A stretch of DNA of 54,607 nucleotides, from assembly GCA_025363755.1 (NCBI GenBank), contig JANYLQ010000022.1:1-54607 (forward strand), written 5' to 3'. Source of the DNA: Hyphomicrobiales bacterium. GTDB taxonomy: Bacteria > Pseudomonadota > Alphaproteobacteria > Rhizobiales > Aestuariivirgaceae. Both the position numbers and the translations under genes were made by a program. Below are positions 43,944 to 54,163 of this stretch, in pieces. Positions within the stretch are counted from its first letter, which is position 1; the number at the start of each line of letters is the position of its first letter. Under the pieces are notes generated by a model. That model did not search any database and was not told the origin of the DNA. It saw only the letters and a list, made by a program, of their open reading frames with translations.

Positions 43944-45083
43944 ATGGACACCGAAACACTGGAACTCACCCAAACCCGCGCAGAGCCGCAAATGTTTGCT
44001 TCGGCAGCGCGGAGAAAGCCAGACGGAAAAATGGATCCAGCAGGCGAAGCAGGCTGGTTTTTGCAGCGTGAGCGCGAAACGCGCGGTTTATCGCTGGATG
44101 AAGCCGGCGATATAACGGGCATTCACCCTTATCATCTTGAAGCGATTGAGTTGGGTGATTTGACTTGTATGCCGCCACGTATGGAGGCCTTGGAGATGAT
44201 TGCAGCTTATGCGCAATTATTGGGTTTTGACCCTGAACCCTTGGTTCAACATCTGGCGGTGTTTATGCCACCGCCGCCAGTTGCTCGTAAAAATTTTCAT
44301 CCGGCAAATCCGCCAGTTCTCTCGAGTGCGAAAATTTTGCGTTTTGGGAAAATGCCAAAAATTCCGTCACTCAACATTAAGCTTTCAAACTTCCCCGGCG
44401 GTCCGGGCGGTATGATTGCATCGGCCTTTGCCGTGTTTATGGTATATTCGGCCAGCAATTGGGTGATGTCACCCTCAACTGCGCCGACTGAACCCACGCA
44501 ACAAATTGCTGAAGCAACTTCAGCAGCGCCAGCTATTGATACAATGCCAACAGCCTCAACCGCGCCTGAAGCTGCCCAAGTCACCGTCACGCAAGAGCCG
44601 ATTACAGGTTCGCCGCAGGTTGCAAATGCAAACGACGTTCCGCCAATCCCGACCAGCGAAGCTCCAATAGCATCGGAAGATCCGGATGCGATGGGCGCAT
44701 TTATTCAAGAGCAAATCCCTGAACCAAACGGCAAAGCAAAACTGAAGAAGCCTGTTCAAGTTGCAAGCGTTGATACTGCTCAGACAAGTGGTCGGGTTTA
44801 CGGCGCAGATAATGCTGATGCTCGTATTGTGCTCAAGGCTAAGTCGTCGGTCTGGCTGCGCATCGAAGATGCCAAGGGCAATGTGTTGATCACGCAAATG
44901 CTCAATCCGGGTGATACTTACCGCGTTCCAAACAAAGATGGTCTTATTGCTTTGTCGCGTGATGGCGGTCGGATCAGCTATTTGATCGATGGCAAGGAAA
45001 TGGGGCCTCTTGGCGCACCTGGTAAAATTTTGGTTGGCGAAAATTTGGATATTGCTGCTTTGCAGGCCAAACAAAAGGGCTGA
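43944..45083 (+). CDS. RodZ-like helix-turn-helix membrane protein
   Basis: 379-residue protein with the layout of RodZ, the cytoskeletal linker of MreB. The cytoplasmic HTH domain (about 33-110) has LQRERETRGLSLDEAGDITGIHPYHLEAIELGD. A single membrane helix (about 153-172, GGMIASAFAVFMVYSASNWV) leads to a Thr/Ala/Pro-rich periplasmic linker (about 175-280) and a C-terminal DUF4115 domain (about 290-370; ARIVLKAKSSVWLRIEDAKG, GDTYRVPNKDGL). The start lies in an unusual position between an accessory insert and prfA. Function is inferred from domain order. Confidence 0.85.
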   Translation: MDTETLELTQTRAEPQMFASAARRKPDGKMDPAGEAGWFLQRERETRGLSLDEAGDITGIHPYHLEAIELGDLTCMPPRMEALEMIAAYAQLLGFDPEPLVQHLAVFMPPPPVARKNFHPANPPVLSSAKILRFGKMPKIPSLNIKLSNFPGGPGGMIASAFAVFMVYSASNWVMSPSTAPTEPTQQIAEATSAAPAIDTMPTASTAPEAAQVTVTQEPITGSPQVANANDVPPIPTSEAPIASEDPDAMGAFIQEQIPEPNGKAKLKKPVQVASVDTAQTSGRVYGADNADARIVLKAKSSVWLRIEDAKGNVLITQMLNPGDTYRVPNKDGLIALSRDGGRISYLIDGKEMGPLGAPGKILVGENLDIAALQAKQKG

Positions 45084-45102
45084 ATTTGATTGCTTGGCGA
45101 AT

Positions 45103-45130
45103 AAGGGGCCTCTGAGCTAGAAGCCCCTTT
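45103..45130 (+). promoter_or_regulatory. hairpin abutting the prfA start codon
   Basis: AAGGGGC (45103-45109) pairs with GCCCCTT (45123-45129) around a 13-base loop, followed by one T and the prfA ATG at 45131. The only purine-rich ribosome-binding candidate, AAGGGG, lies inside the stem. It may be a weak terminator of the RodZ-like gene or a translational control element of release factor 1. Confidence 0.55.
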
Positions 45131-46207
45131 ATGTCTGCCATTCAAGTTCAAAAACTCGACCGCCTCATCGAACGTTTCGCCTCTGTCGAGCACGCGCTAT
45201 CCAGCGGTGCCACGGGCGAAGCTTTTGTTAAACTCTCAAAGGACTATGCCGAAATTGAGCCTACGGCCAAGGGGGCCAAGGCTTTGAAATCTGCTTATGA
45301 AGAGCGTGATGGTTTGGCTGAAATGCTGAATGCGGGTGGGGAACTGGCGCAGATGGCTGAAACCGAAAAGCCTTTGCTCGAGGAGCGCATCAATCAACTT
45401 GAACAAGCTATGCGCATTTTGTTACTGCCAAAAGATTCGGCCGATGAACGCAACGTCATCCTCGAAGTGCGCGGCGGTACCGGTGGCGATGAAGCCGCCA
45501 TTTTTGCTGGCGATTTGTTCCGAATGTATCAGCGCTACTCGCAATCTAAAGGTTGGAAAGTTGAAATCATCTCGGCTTCCGACGGCGAACATGGCGGATA
45601 CAAAGAAATTATCGCCAATATATTTGGTGCGGGCGCCTATGCAAATTTGAAATTTGAATCCGGCGTTCACCGTGTGCAGCGTGTGCCAGCAACAGAAACA
45701 CAAGGGCGCATCCACACTTCGGCAGCAACTGTGGCGGTTTTGCCTGAAGCTGAGGAAGTTGATATCAAGATCGAAGATAAGGATCTGCGCATTGATGTGT
45801 TCAGATCATCGGGCCCCGGCGGGCAATCGGTGAACACGACCGATAGCGCGGTTCGCATCACCCATCTACCAACGGGTGTGGTGGTTTCGCAGCAAGATGA
45901 AAAATCGCAAATTAAAAATAAGGCCAAAGCTATGAAGGTTTTGCGCGCCAGACTTTTTGAGCGTGAACGTGAGCGGATAGACTCTGAGCGCTCAGCAACG
46001 CGTAAAGGCCAAGTTGGATCGGGCGATCGTTCTGAACGCATTCGAACCTATAATTTTCCGCAAGGTCGCCTGACCGATCACCGGATCAATCTCACGCTTT
46101 ATAAGCTTCCTGAAATTGTTGAAGGGCCAGCACTTGAAGATGTGATCCGCGCTTTGATCACCGAACATCAAGCTAATCTACTGGCGCAGATGGATGAGGA
46201 AAGCTGA
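45131..46207 (+). CDS. prfA: peptide chain release factor 1
   Basis: Recognises UAA and UAG and releases the finished peptide. The 358-residue protein has the catalytic GGQ in [19 protein letters not shown] (about residue 230) and the codon-recognition region with the PxT-type motif before it ([15 protein letters not shown]). [22 protein letters not shown] is class-specific. prmC, which methylates this GGQ glutamine, starts inside its last 14 bases. A hairpin directly precedes the start codon. Confidence 0.98.
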   Translation: MSAIQVQKLDRLIERFASVEHALSSGATGEAFVKLSKDYAEIEPTAKGAKALKSAYEERDGLAEMLNAGGELAQMAETEKPLLEERINQLEQAMRILLLPKDSADERNVILEVRGGTGGDEAAIFAGDLFRMYQRYSQSKGWKVEIISASDGEHGGYKEIIANIFGAGAYANLKFESGVHRVQRVPATETQGRIHTSAATVAVLPEAEEVDIKIEDKDLRIDVFRSSGPGGQSVNTTDSAVRITHLPTGVVVSQQDEKSQIKNKAKAMKVLRARLFERERERIDSERSATRKGQVGSGDRSERIRTYNFPQGRLTDHRINLTLYKLPEIVEGPALEDVIRALITEHQANLLAQMDEES

Positions 46208-47051
46208 AACTATTGCAGCTCTGCTGCAGGAGGCGCGTAATGCTTTGAGGGATGCGGATATTGAGTTGTCTGCACTTGATGCAAGGTTACTTTTGCAAGC
46301 GGCAAGCGCGCTAACGCATGAACAAGTTATCGCTGAACCCAACATGGTTTTGCCCGCGGATAAGATTTCAAGATTCAAAAGTTTCATTGATCGCAGGTTG
46401 CAGCATGAGCCCGTCACTCGGGTTCTCGGAGTGCGGGAATTTTACGGTCGATTATTCCAAGTCTCGCCCGCAGTGCTTGACCCACGCGCTGACACCGAAA
46501 CAATCATTGAATTAACACTTCAGCGGATGGGCCAAGAACCAATGCGCATCCTTGATCTGGGAACGGGCAGTGGCGCGATCGCAATCACATTGCTTGCTGA
46601 ACGACCGAACTGGTCCGGTATCGCGGCTGACCTTTCCTCGGATGCATTAGAAATCGCCAAAGCCAATAGCACTGCGCTTGGTGTTACTAGTCGGTTGGCT
46701 TTTCATAATGGCACCTGGTTTGACGGTATTTCGGAAAAATTTGATCTGATTGTTTCCAACCCGCCTTATATCCCTCACAGCGATATTTTCGTACTTTCTC
46801 TCGAAGTCCAAAACTTCGACCCTCATTTGGCACTTAATGGTGGAGGTGATGGTCTTGAAGCTTACCGGGCAATTGCTGCGGGTTCAGCGAAATATTTGAA
46901 TTCGAAGGGCTTGGTCATATTGGAGATTGGGGCGGGGCAAGGTGCCGATGTCACTCAAATTTTCATAAACCAAGGATTTGAACTGACAGAGCAAAAATCC
47001 GACCTCGGCGGCCATGTGCGGGCCCTGGCTTTTAAGCTCACTCATTTGTAA
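46194..47051 (+). CDS. prmC: release factor glutamine methyltransferase
   Basis: Methylates the glutamine of the GGQ motif in release factors. The 285-residue protein has an N-terminal helical domain, [26 protein letters not shown] motif [19 protein letters not shown] and the catalytic NPPY in [13 protein letters not shown]. Length is normal. It overlaps prfA by 14 bases, so the two are translationally coupled. Confidence 0.97.
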   Translation: MRKAETIAALLQEARNALRDADIELSALDARLLLQAASALTHEQVIAEPNMVLPADKISRFKSFIDRRLQHEPVTRVLGVREFYGRLFQVSPAVLDPRADTETIIELTLQRMGQEPMRILDLGTGSGAIAITLLAERPNWSGIAADLSSDALEIAKANSTALGVTSRLAFHNGTWFDGISEKFDLIVSNPPYIPHSDIFVLSLEVQNFDPHLALNGGGDGLEAYRAIAAGSAKYLNSKGLVILEIGAGQGADVTQIFINQGFELTEQKSDLGGHVRALAFKLTHL

Positions 47052-47378
47052 TTATCCACGTCCAAAAAAACCTTTGGTATTTGGTAAAACCTCAGCTAAA
47101 AGCATTTTGCAATTCCCGGTGCCTTTTGCGAAGGATCGCGCACAATGTGGATTTGAAGCTTTTCGCTCAAATCAGACATGTCGTTGATAGCGCAGGTGGT
47201 GACTTACGGTTCCATAGTGGAAATTCGTTTGCTGGCAGGGATAAAACTCAACCAAGGTGTTTAGACTATCACGGCTTTTTTGGCTTTTGTTTTAGAAATC
47301 GGCGATCAGGTGCGAGTTCAGATTTCTCGTGCTAGCGCTTTTCCATGAGGATGGATCGTTCACGTGAATAATAATTTT
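47052..47378 (+). other. 327-base intergenic stretch, no feature recognised
   Basis: Between prmC and the DUF4167 gene. An open frame at 47081-47335 has no recognisable protein character. The sequence ACGGCTTTTTTGGCTTTTG near 47270 is T-rich but has no stem before it that I can see. The promoter of the DUF4167 gene is likely here. Confidence 0.3.
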
Positions 47379-48251
47379 ATGCGCCCCGGCCAACACAAAA
47401 ATAATAATAACCGCAACCGCAATCGGAATAACAATAATAACAACAATCGGCGCAACACCGGGGGCGGCGGCAGCCCGAACAATAAAGTGTTTGATTCCAA
47501 TGGGCCAGACGTAAAACTGCGCGGCACGACGCAGACTATTGCCGAAAAATATATGCAGATGGGACGCGACGCGCAAAGCTCTGGCGACAGTGTGGCAGCT
47601 GAAAGCTATTATCAGCACGCTGAACATTACTACCGCCTTTGGGCAGCTAGCCAGCCTGTCGGCCAGTCTTTGGTGATGCCGCGTAAGCTGGGCGAAGAAG
47701 AATATGATGAAGATGGCGAGCAAATTAACAGCGAAGAAGATTCTGGCACTGAAAATGGTAATTCTGAATCTCAACAGCATGTTGAAGGTGCTGAGCCTTT
47801 TGATGCTGGCAACGGTGATCCAAATGTAAGTCTGCCATTGGCAGAAGGCCAACAGCGCAATAATCGTAATAATAATTACAATAACAACCGCAACAACAAC
47901 CGCAATAATGGTAATCGACCTCGGTGGCAGAACCGCAATGAACGCCACGACAATGTTGGCAACGTAACACAAGATGCAGCCGGATTTGCCCCATCCGCAG
48001 AGGGCGCAACGCAAACTCCAGAAGTTGTTGTAGCTCCCCCTGTTGTTGCTCACGACGAACATTCTGGCCAATGGGAGGCACCATCATTCTTGCAGCGCCC
48101 AACGCCTGTGGCGAGTGAAACTCCGGCTTCCGAGTCCACGCCTGAGGTCGATGCGCCAACACCGCGCAAGGCCCGTGCACCGCGCAAGCCGCGGGCTGAT
48201 GCAGAAGTGGTGATGACCCCCGTGGACGAAAGTTCAAACTCCGCCGAATGA
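47379..48251 (+). CDS. DUF4167 protein with asparagine-rich tracts
   Basis: 290-residue protein. The DUF4167 core (about 40-95) has FDSNGPDVKLRGTTQTIAEKY and AAESYYQHAEHYYRLW. It is flanked by Asn/Arg-rich low-complexity segments: residues 6-30 (many NN and NRN steps) and about 165-195. The C-terminus has basic PRKARAPRKPRA. ATG 47379 is chosen because homologues begin MRPGQ; a GTG five codons upstream also exists. The protein is probably RNA-binding and disordered outside the core, an inference from composition. It lies between prmC and clpB, as in many Hyphomicrobiales. Confidence 0.88.
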   Translation: MRPGQHKNNNNRNRNRNNNNNNNRRNTGGGGSPNNKVFDSNGPDVKLRGTTQTIAEKYMQMGRDAQSSGDSVAAESYYQHAEHYYRLWAASQPVGQSLVMPRKLGEEEYDEDGEQINSEEDSGTENGNSESQQHVEGAEPFDAGNGDPNVSLPLAEGQQRNNRNNNYNNNRNNNRNNGNRPRWQNRNERHDNVGNVTQDAAGFAPSAEGATQTPEVVVAPPVVAHDEHSGQWEAPSFLQRPTPVASETPASESTPEVDAPTPRKARAPRKPRADAEVVMTPVDESSNSAE

Positions 48252-48266
48252 TTTATGATCCAGCGT

Positions 48267-48298
48267 CTTGCGTTGGAACATATGTCTTCCCACATCGG
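48267..48298 (+). promoter_or_regulatory. possible heat-shock (RpoH) promoter of clpB
   Basis: CTTG (48267-48270), an 18-base spacer and CCCACATCGG (48289-48298) resemble the alphaproteobacterial sigma-32 consensus CTTG-N17/18-CYTATNTNNG, with two mismatches in the -10. It lies 65 bases before the clpB start. clpB is a heat-shock gene, which makes the reading plausible but not proven. Confidence 0.4.
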
Positions 48299-48362
48299 TC
48301 CTGTATAGGAGCCTGACTTCTCGCTTTCGGGGTTTAGTCGGGACTGCTGATGGGAGTTATTT

Positions 48363-50981
48363 ATGGAATTTGAGAAATACACCGAGCGTTCGCGCGGGTT
48401 TATTCAATCGGCGCAATCATTGGCCCTTCGCGAAGGCCACCAACGATTTTCACCTGAGCATGTTTTGAAGGTTCTTCTTGATGATGAAGAAGGGCTGGCG
48501 GCTGGCTTGATTAACGCTGCCGGAGGTGATGCCCGGGCGGCTTTACGGACGGTTGAGGCTGTGTTGGCCAAAACGCCTAAAGTTTCAGGTGGCGGGGCTG
48601 GGCAGGTTTACCTCTCGCCGGAAATGGCGCGGGTTTTTGAATCGGCGCAGAAGATTGCTGAAAAGGCTGGCGATTCTTATGTTTCGGCTGAGCGGTTACT
48701 GCAGGCGCTGGCTGTTGAGACATCTGAAGCGCAGAAAGCCTTAAAGGCTGCGGGTGTTACGGCTCAAGGTTTGAACACAGCCATTAACGCCATTCGTAAA
48801 GGCCGCACGGCTGATTCTGCTTCGGCTGAACAGGGCTATGACGCGCTTAAGAAATATGCTCGTGACCTGACTGAAGCGGCGCGTGAGGGTAAACTTGATC
48901 CCGTAATCGGGCGCGATGAAGAAATTCGGCGTACCATTCAGGTTCTCTCTCGGCGTACGAAAAATAATCCCGTTTTGATTGGCGAACCAGGTGTTGGTAA
49001 GACGGCTATTGCCGAAGGATTAGCCTTGCGGATCATTAAGGGTGATGTTCCGGAATCTTTGAAAGATAAGAAACTGCTGGCCCTCGATATGGGCTCGCTG
49101 ATCGCGGGCGCTAAATTTCGTGGTGAGTTTGAAGAGCGTTTGAAGGCTGTTCTATCCGAAGTCACCGCTGCAGCTGGTGGCATTATATTGTTCATCGACG
49201 AAATGCACACGCTTGTGGGTGCTGGAAAAGCCGATGGTGCGATGGATGCTTCCAATTTGCTAAAGCCAGCTTTGGCGCGTGGTGAGCTGCATTGTGTGGG
49301 TGCAACCACGCTCAATGAATACCGCAAATATGTCGAGAAGGATGCGGCCCTCGCACGGCGCTTTCAGCCTATCTTTGTAAATGAGCCATCGGTTGAAGAT
49401 ACAATTTCGATTTTGCGCGGCATTAAAGAAAAGTATGAGTTGCATCATGGTGTGCGGATCACGGATTCTGCCATTGTTGCTGCGGCACAACTTTCTAATC
49501 GCTATATTTCTGATCGGTTCCTTCCCGATAAAGCCATCGATTTGATGGATGAGGCTGGTTCGCGGCTGCGCATGCAGGTTGATTCAAAGCCAGAAGAGTT
49601 AGACGAACTTGATCGGCGCATCATGCAATTGCAAATCGAGCGCGTGGCTTTGAAGAAAGAAACTGATTCTGCTTCCAAAGATCGTTTAGGCAAACTCGAA
49701 AAAGAGTTGGCCGAGACGGAAGAGAAGTCTGCCGTCATGACTCGCAACTGGCAGGCTGAAAAAGAGAAGATTGCTTCGGCTTCCAAAGTGAAAGAAGAAT
49801 TGGAAACGGCGCGGCGTGATTTGGAACTCGCTCAGCGCAAGGGCGACTTCGCTAAAGCTGGTGAGTTGGCCTATGCCACGATTCCGGGTTTAGAGAAAAA
49901 GCTTGCTGCTGCGGAAGAGCAGGGCGGATCGAAGATGCTCGAAGAAGCTGTGACTGAAGCTCACATCGCGCAAGTGGTTTCACGTTGGACTGGTATTCCA
50001 ATTGATAAAATGTTGGCAGGTGAAAAAGACCGCTTGCTGCAAATGGAACAAGAGCTGGGCAAACGGGTTGTTGGACAAGCTGAAGCTGTTGAAGCTGTTG
50101 CCACCGCTGTGCGCCGCGCGCGTGCGGGTTTGCAAGACCCTAACCGTCCAATTGGTTCCTTCATGTTCTTAGGCCCCACGGGTGTGGGCAAGACCGAGCT
50201 TACCAAGGCGCTGGCTGCTTATCTGTTTGACGATGAGCATGCGATGGTTCGCATCGATATGTCGGAATATATGGAGAAGCATTCTGTATCGCGGCTGATT
50301 GGTGCACCTCCGGGCTATGTTGGTTATGACGAAGGTGGGGCATTGACAGAAGCTGTGCGGCGCAGGCCTTATCAAGTTGTGTTGTTTGATGAAGTTGAAA
50401 AGGCGCATCCTGATGTGTTCAATGTGTTGCTTCAAGTTCTCGATGATGGACGTTTGACTGATGGTCAGGGGCGCACTGTGGATTTCAAAAATACCTTGAT
50501 AATCATGACTTCGAATCTTGGTTCGGAGTATCTTGTGGCGCTTGGTGAAAACCAGGATGTGGAAGAAGTGCGTGAACAGGTGATGAGTGTTGTGAAAGCT
50601 TCATTCCGGCCAGAGTTTCTTAACCGCTTGGACGAAATCATTCTGTTCCACCGCTTGAAGCGGGCTCATATGGGATCAATTGTTGATATTCAATTGCTGC
50701 GGTTGAAAAAATTGCTCAGTGAACGGAAGATTGATGTGACGCTGACCGATGCGGCCCGCGATTTGTTGGGGGCCAAGGGCTATGATCCGGCATATGGGGC
50801 CAGGCCTTTGAAGCGGGTCATCCAGAAGTCTATTCAAGATCCGCTGGCACAGGAAATTCTGAGCGGGCATGTGAAAGATGGTGATGCCGTTGAAGTGGGC
50901 GCCAAGGACGGCGTGTTCACCTTCAACGATGTGATCGTGGGCGATTTGCCAAAGGCTGCAGGGCCTGTGACGGTTCATTAG
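48363..50981 (+). CDS. clpB: ATP-dependent chaperone ClpB
   Basis: Hexameric disaggregase that works with DnaK. The 872-residue protein has the N-terminal Clp repeat domain (about 1-150), the first AAA+ domain with [15 protein letters not shown] and [13 protein letters not shown], the coiled-coil middle domain (about 405-525) and the second AAA+ domain with [17 protein letters not shown] and [24 protein letters not shown] is in the C-terminal domain. The length is typical. A possible heat-shock promoter lies upstream. Confidence 0.98.
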   Translation: MEFEKYTERSRGFIQSAQSLALREGHQRFSPEHVLKVLLDDEEGLAAGLINAAGGDARAALRTVEAVLAKTPKVSGGGAGQVYLSPEMARVFESAQKIAEKAGDSYVSAERLLQALAVETSEAQKALKAAGVTAQGLNTAINAIRKGRTADSASAEQGYDALKKYARDLTEAAREGKLDPVIGRDEEIRRTIQVLSRRTKNNPVLIGEPGVGKTAIAEGLALRIIKGDVPESLKDKKLLALDMGSLIAGAKFRGEFEERLKAVLSEVTAAAGGIILFIDEMHTLVGAGKADGAMDASNLLKPALARGELHCVGATTLNEYRKYVEKDAALARRFQPIFVNEPSVEDTISILRGIKEKYELHHGVRITDSAIVAAAQLSNRYISDRFLPDKAIDLMDEAGSRLRMQVDSKPEELDELDRRIMQLQIERVALKKETDSASKDRLGKLEKELAETEEKSAVMTRNWQAEKEKIASASKVKEELETARRDLELAQRKGDFAKAGELAYATIPGLEKKLAAAEEQGGSKMLEEAVTEAHIAQVVSRWTGIPIDKMLAGEKDRLLQMEQELGKRVVGQAEAVEAVATAVRRARAGLQDPNRPIGSFMFLGPTGVGKTELTKALAAYLFDDEHAMVRIDMSEYMEKHSVSRLIGAPPGYVGYDEGGALTEAVRRRPYQVVLFDEVEKAHPDVFNVLLQVLDDGRLTDGQGRTVDFKNTLIIMTSNLGSEYLVALGENQDVEEVREQVMSVVKASFRPEFLNRLDEIILFHRLKRAHMGSIVDIQLLRLKKLLSERKIDVTLTDAARDLLGAKGYDPAYGARPLKRVIQKSIQDPLAQEILSGHVKDGDAVEVGAKDGVFTFNDVIVGDLPKAAGPVTVH

Positions 50982-51025
50982 AAAAAAGCAATTGCGGTTG
51001 TGGCGGCATGAAATAAGGTGCTGCC

Positions 51026-51370
51026 ATGACCGATCCTCAAATTGCCAAAGCTGCCATCAAGGTCGAATTCACCAATGACCTTAAGCTTGGTCGCGGCAAA
51101 ATTCGGCTACTTGAATTGGTAGGCGAGACGGGTTCAATTTCGGCTGCTGCTCGTAAAATGAATATGTCCTATCGTCGTGCGTGGCTTTTGATGGATGAGC
51201 TCAATCATATGTTTGGGCGCGATGTGATTGAGACGGCGGCTGGCGGTAGCGGTGGGGGTGGGGCGCATGTGACCGGGTTTGGTTTGCGGGTCATTCAGGT
51301 TTTTCGAGAGTTGGAAAAAGAAGCGGATTCACTTGTGCAATCCCATATTGCCGAACTTATGAAGCCATGA
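51026..51370 (+). CDS. ModE-type winged-helix protein without the molybdate domain
   Basis: 114-residue DNA-binding protein. RGKIRLLELVGETGSISAAARKMNMSYRRAWLLMDELN is the winged-helix fold of the ModE N-terminal/LysR-like group. The C-terminal molybdate-binding (TOBE/Mop) domains of full ModE are absent, so the signal sensed is unknown. GSGGGGAHVTGFG is the wing region. It ends with an ATGA overlap with the MmcQ/YjbR gene, implying one transcript. No mod transport genes are near. Confidence 0.85.
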   Translation: MTDPQIAKAAIKVEFTNDLKLGRGKIRLLELVGETGSISAAARKMNMSYRRAWLLMDELNHMFGRDVIETAAGGSGGGGAHVTGFGLRVIQVFRELEKEADSLVQSHIAELMKP

Positions 51371-51723
51371 ATCTTTCTGAATATAATAGATTTTGCAAAT
51401 CACTGCCGCACACCAACACTGTCGTGCAATGGGGCGAAGCGCATGTTTGGAAGGTGGCCACAAAAGTATTTGCGATTGCTCGCGCAGAAGATGAATTTCA
51501 AGTTTCGTTTAAGTGTTCGCGCTTCAGCTATGATCTTTTGAAAACTCAAAAGGGTTTGCGGCCAGCACCCTATCTGGCTTCGCGCGGCATGCCGTGGATT
51601 CAATATATCAGCGGAGAGAGCATGGATGATGCAGCCCTCAAAGATTATCTGCGCGAAAGCCACCGCCTTGCCTCACAGAATCTGACAAAAAAATTGCAGC
51701 GCGAATTAGGGTTTATTGATTAG
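51367..51723 (+). CDS. MmcQ/YjbR family protein
   Basis: 118-residue protein of the MmcQ/YjbR family, a CyaY-like fold of uncertain function. SLPHTNTVVQWGEAHVWKVATKVFAIA followed by VSFKCS and the basic helix LRPAPYLASRGMPWIQY are the family core. It overlaps the upstream HTH gene by four bases, and its 3' end overlaps the convergent M23 peptidase gene by 11 bases. Confidence 0.9.
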   Translation: MNLSEYNRFCKSLPHTNTVVQWGEAHVWKVATKVFAIARAEDEFQVSFKCSRFSYDLLKTQKGLRPAPYLASRGMPWIQYISGESMDDAALKDYLRESHRLASQNLTKKLQRELGFID

Positions 51724-53338
51724 CTTGGGCCACTTGGGCTGCTGATGGTGCATTTTGCATCATCGCCAGAATATGTTGTTTATTAAGCTTGAAGTTCAGC
51801 AAATCTTTTCCTGCAAGTTGACTCCCGCCGGCCGTTCGAATGCTGGTTGGATTTACAGGGCGATCGTTGATGCGAACTTCATAATGCAAATGCGGCCCTG
51901 TTGAGCGGCCCGTCGTGCCGACATAGCCGATCACTTGGCCTTGGTTCACATGAACGCCCGCACGGATGCCTGCAGCGAAATTGCGCATATGGGCATACAT
52001 GGTTTTGTATTTTTCATTATGCTTGATGGTGATCACGTTGCCATAACCGCTTTCGCGACCAGCCTGCGCAATGACACCGTCGCCCGCGGCATGGATTGGG
52101 GTGCCCGATGATGCACCAAAGTCAACACCTGTATGCATTTTGGAATAAGCCAGTAAGGGATGAATGCGCATCCCGAAGCCTGATGTCAATCTGGCGCCAG
52201 ATACCGGCGTCTTCAGCAATGAACGCGCTGCACTTCGGCCGTTTTCGTCAAAGTAAGCGGTTTGACCGTCGGTTGTAGTGAAGCGATAATAGACTCTGGT
52301 TTCACCATCACTCACAAGTTTGGCAAAGTGCAAAACTTTGCGCTTGTTTGATGTTCCGGTGAACGGGTTGCCATAGAATACTTCAAACGTATCGTTGGCT
52401 TTGACTTGGCGTTGAAAATCCACGTCATAGGAGAATACGCGGGTAAATTCGCTGACGATGTAATCTGGAATTTTGTTGTCTTTGGCCGTTGAATAAAGGC
52501 CAGCGCCGATTTGAGCGACATTGCGGAATTGCGTTATTGCAGGTTTCTCGGCGACTTTGGGCGCATCTGGGGCAGGTGCTCCATCAATCTGGGCGTTGAA
52601 TTGTCCATCTTCATCGCTATCGACGGTTACGGTTTCATTCGAATCTGTTTTGAAAGTGACTTCAACCGGGAAGGTTACTTCGCGACCATAGAAGTCAATT
52701 TGGCGATCAAAGGTGACTTCAAATTTTGTGCCCGGTGGAATGCGCTTGGTTGGGTAGACTGGATCGATTGCGGCGGCTAATGCCTGGGCGGTTGCTTCTG
52801 GAACACCGCGATTAGACAACTCGTCGATAAGCGTACTGTCTTTGGAGAGTTGGAAGGTTTCGTCGACTGGTTCGGGTGGTGGTGTTTTAGTGATTGTGGT
52901 TATGTTTTCGCGTTCATTTGATACAGATTGAATTTCTGCATCGAGAACTGTGGTTTTATCAGTGCCATAAGGCAACTCGTCTGATGTAATCTTTGGATAG
53001 GCAAACCCGCCCGTCAAATCACGCTCGGCCAAAACCTCAGAATTTGGAATGGAGGGTGCCAATGGACTGATCGAAGCTTGAGTTCCGGCTTTGGTTTGAA
53101 CAGCTGCTGATGCATCCGTTGGCCTTGCGTTGTGCCCAAAGAGCCCGAGCATTGTGCCGCCCACAATCAATGTGCCTGCAATGCCTGCAATGCAACTCGT
53201 CAATAGCCAGCGTTGATTGGTGCCTTCTTCAAGAAACGAGGTTTCGAGATCGAACGATGCAACATTGTAATTGATCGGCGCTGGAACATAAGTTTCATGC
53301 CGAGGAACAACTTGTCTGCTTTTGCGCTGACTTTGCAA
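51713..53338 (-). CDS. M23 family metallopeptidase (LytM domain)
   Basis: 541-residue envelope protein anchored by one membrane helix (about residues 44-68), probably a peptidoglycan endopeptidase or an activator of amidases. The N-terminal half is a long linker with coiled and low-complexity parts. The M23 domain (about 395-510) has the zinc ligands in HTGVDFGASSGTPI (His and Asp) and HLHYEVRIN, with TMYAHM between. The region LKTPVSGARLTSGFGMRIHP is the usual entry to the domain. It is the last gene before the rRNA operon. Confidence 0.92.
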   Translation of the reverse strand: MQSQRKSRQVVPRHETYVPAPINYNVASFDLETSFLEEGTNQRWLLTSCIAGIAGTLIVGGTMLGLFGHNARPTDASAAVQTKAGTQASISPLAPSIPNSEVLAERDLTGGFAYPKITSDELPYGTDKTTVLDAEIQSVSNERENITTITKTPPPEPVDETFQLSKDSTLIDELSNRGVPEATAQALAAAIDPVYPTKRIPPGTKFEVTFDRQIDFYGREVTFPVEVTFKTDSNETVTVDSDEDGQFNAQIDGAPAPDAPKVAEKPAITQFRNVAQIGAGLYSTAKDNKIPDYIVSEFTRVFSYDVDFQRQVKANDTFEVFYGNPFTGTSNKRKVLHFAKLVSDGETRVYYRFTTTDGQTAYFDENGRSAARSLLKTPVSGARLTSGFGMRIHPLLAYSKMHTGVDFGASSGTPIHAAGDGVIAQAGRESGYGNVITIKHNEKYKTMYAHMRNFAAGIRAGVHVNQGQVIGYVGTTGRSTGPHLHYEVRINDRPVNPTSIRTAGGSQLAGKDLLNFKLNKQHILAMMQNAPSAAQVAQANQ

Positions 53339-53771
53339 CAGTAACGAACCCCCTGGTTTTTATCTCAGACATATAACAACGCTATGACGACTAGCTGAGA
53401 CACCACAAATATGACGCAATTCAGGCCAGACCGGATTTTGTCGGACAATGCCTCCCGATATACCCAGAGTCAACCTTTTCAGTTGGCTCAGGCAATCGGC
53501 TTAGTCGATCAATTTCGCATGAATTTGTTTCCCGTTCGTTAACCATAGAAATCGGAAAAAGTGAGTCAAAACAAGAAAGCGGAGTTTTTGATCAGGATCA
53601 AACGCCTTGCTGTGAGGGTAAATTCAGTTGAGGTGAGTGGTGCACAGTTGATTTTTGCAAAGTTTTTGTGACAGTCATCGCCAAATGGGTTGGTTTTCAA
53701 CTTCAAAAATTGGTTATATTCTTTTAAAAACAGTAACTTATAAAATAATTGATTTTTTTCAAACACGACGC

Positions 53772-53801
53772 TTGACACTTTGGCTTAACCCGACCTATAC
53801 A
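53772..53801 (+). promoter_or_regulatory. strong sigma-70 promoter of the rRNA operon
   Basis: TTGACA (53772-53777), an 18-base spacer and TATACA (53796-53801). A/T-rich sequence just upstream (about 53700-53765) fits an UP element. Predicted transcription starts about 53808, giving a leader of roughly 355 bases. Confidence 0.75.
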
Positions 53802-53947
53802 CCGCTCACTGAGGGCCTGGGGCGCACGGTTAGCGCTCACTGCCTCATGGAAATTCAAGAGCGAACGGCGCTTCTAATACCGGCCTTCCTGCAAAGGGAG
53901 ATCGGTAAAAGGAATGTCTGTCGCCTATCGGAGCCTCAAAACTCCCC

Positions 53948-53960
53948 GCTGTTTGACATT
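53948..53960 (+). promoter_or_regulatory. boxA-like antitermination element in the rRNA leader
   Basis: GCTGTTTGACATT resembles boxA (TGCTCTTTNACA) and the TTTGACATTGTTAA segments found before alphaproteobacterial 16S genes. It lies between promoter and 16S. Assigned by similarity and position. Confidence 0.5.
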
Positions 53961-54163
53961 GTTAAAGAAAGAAAGAGAAGCGTAGACGGCGCGTGTCCTG
54001 GCGGTTCTTGATGGTAACATCGAGAACAACCGAAACATAGTCGTTTGCGTTAATTTAGAGAGCTATAATAAGCTTTGGTAGTAATACCGAGTGTACATAA
54101 TCTCTCGTCAATTTATACGCATTGCGATCACATGATAATGGTTTACCATTATCGAGCTGTTTC

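Larger units (their letters stand above)
53339..54163 (+). other. 825-base region upstream of 16S rRNA: promoter, leader and antitermination site
   Basis: No protein gene. The left part (53339-53765) is A/T-rich and should hold the M23 gene promoter (minus strand) and upstream elements of the rRNA promoter. The right part is the transcribed rRNA leader with a boxA-like element, about 360 bases before the mature 16S start. Confidence 0.6.

Noticed and set aside
47081-47335. Plus-strand frame of 84 codons between prmC and the DUF4167 gene
   Set aside because: No ribosome-binding site, irregular composition, no recognisable motif.
47292-48071. Minus-strand frame of 259 codons, Val/Ile-rich and membrane-like
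   Set aside because: Antisense of AAT/AAC asparagine tracts in the DUF4167 gene produces Ile/Val runs; not a real membrane protein.
53655-54011. Plus-strand frame of 118 codons before 16S
   Set aside because: It covers the rRNA promoter and leader; no protein feature.
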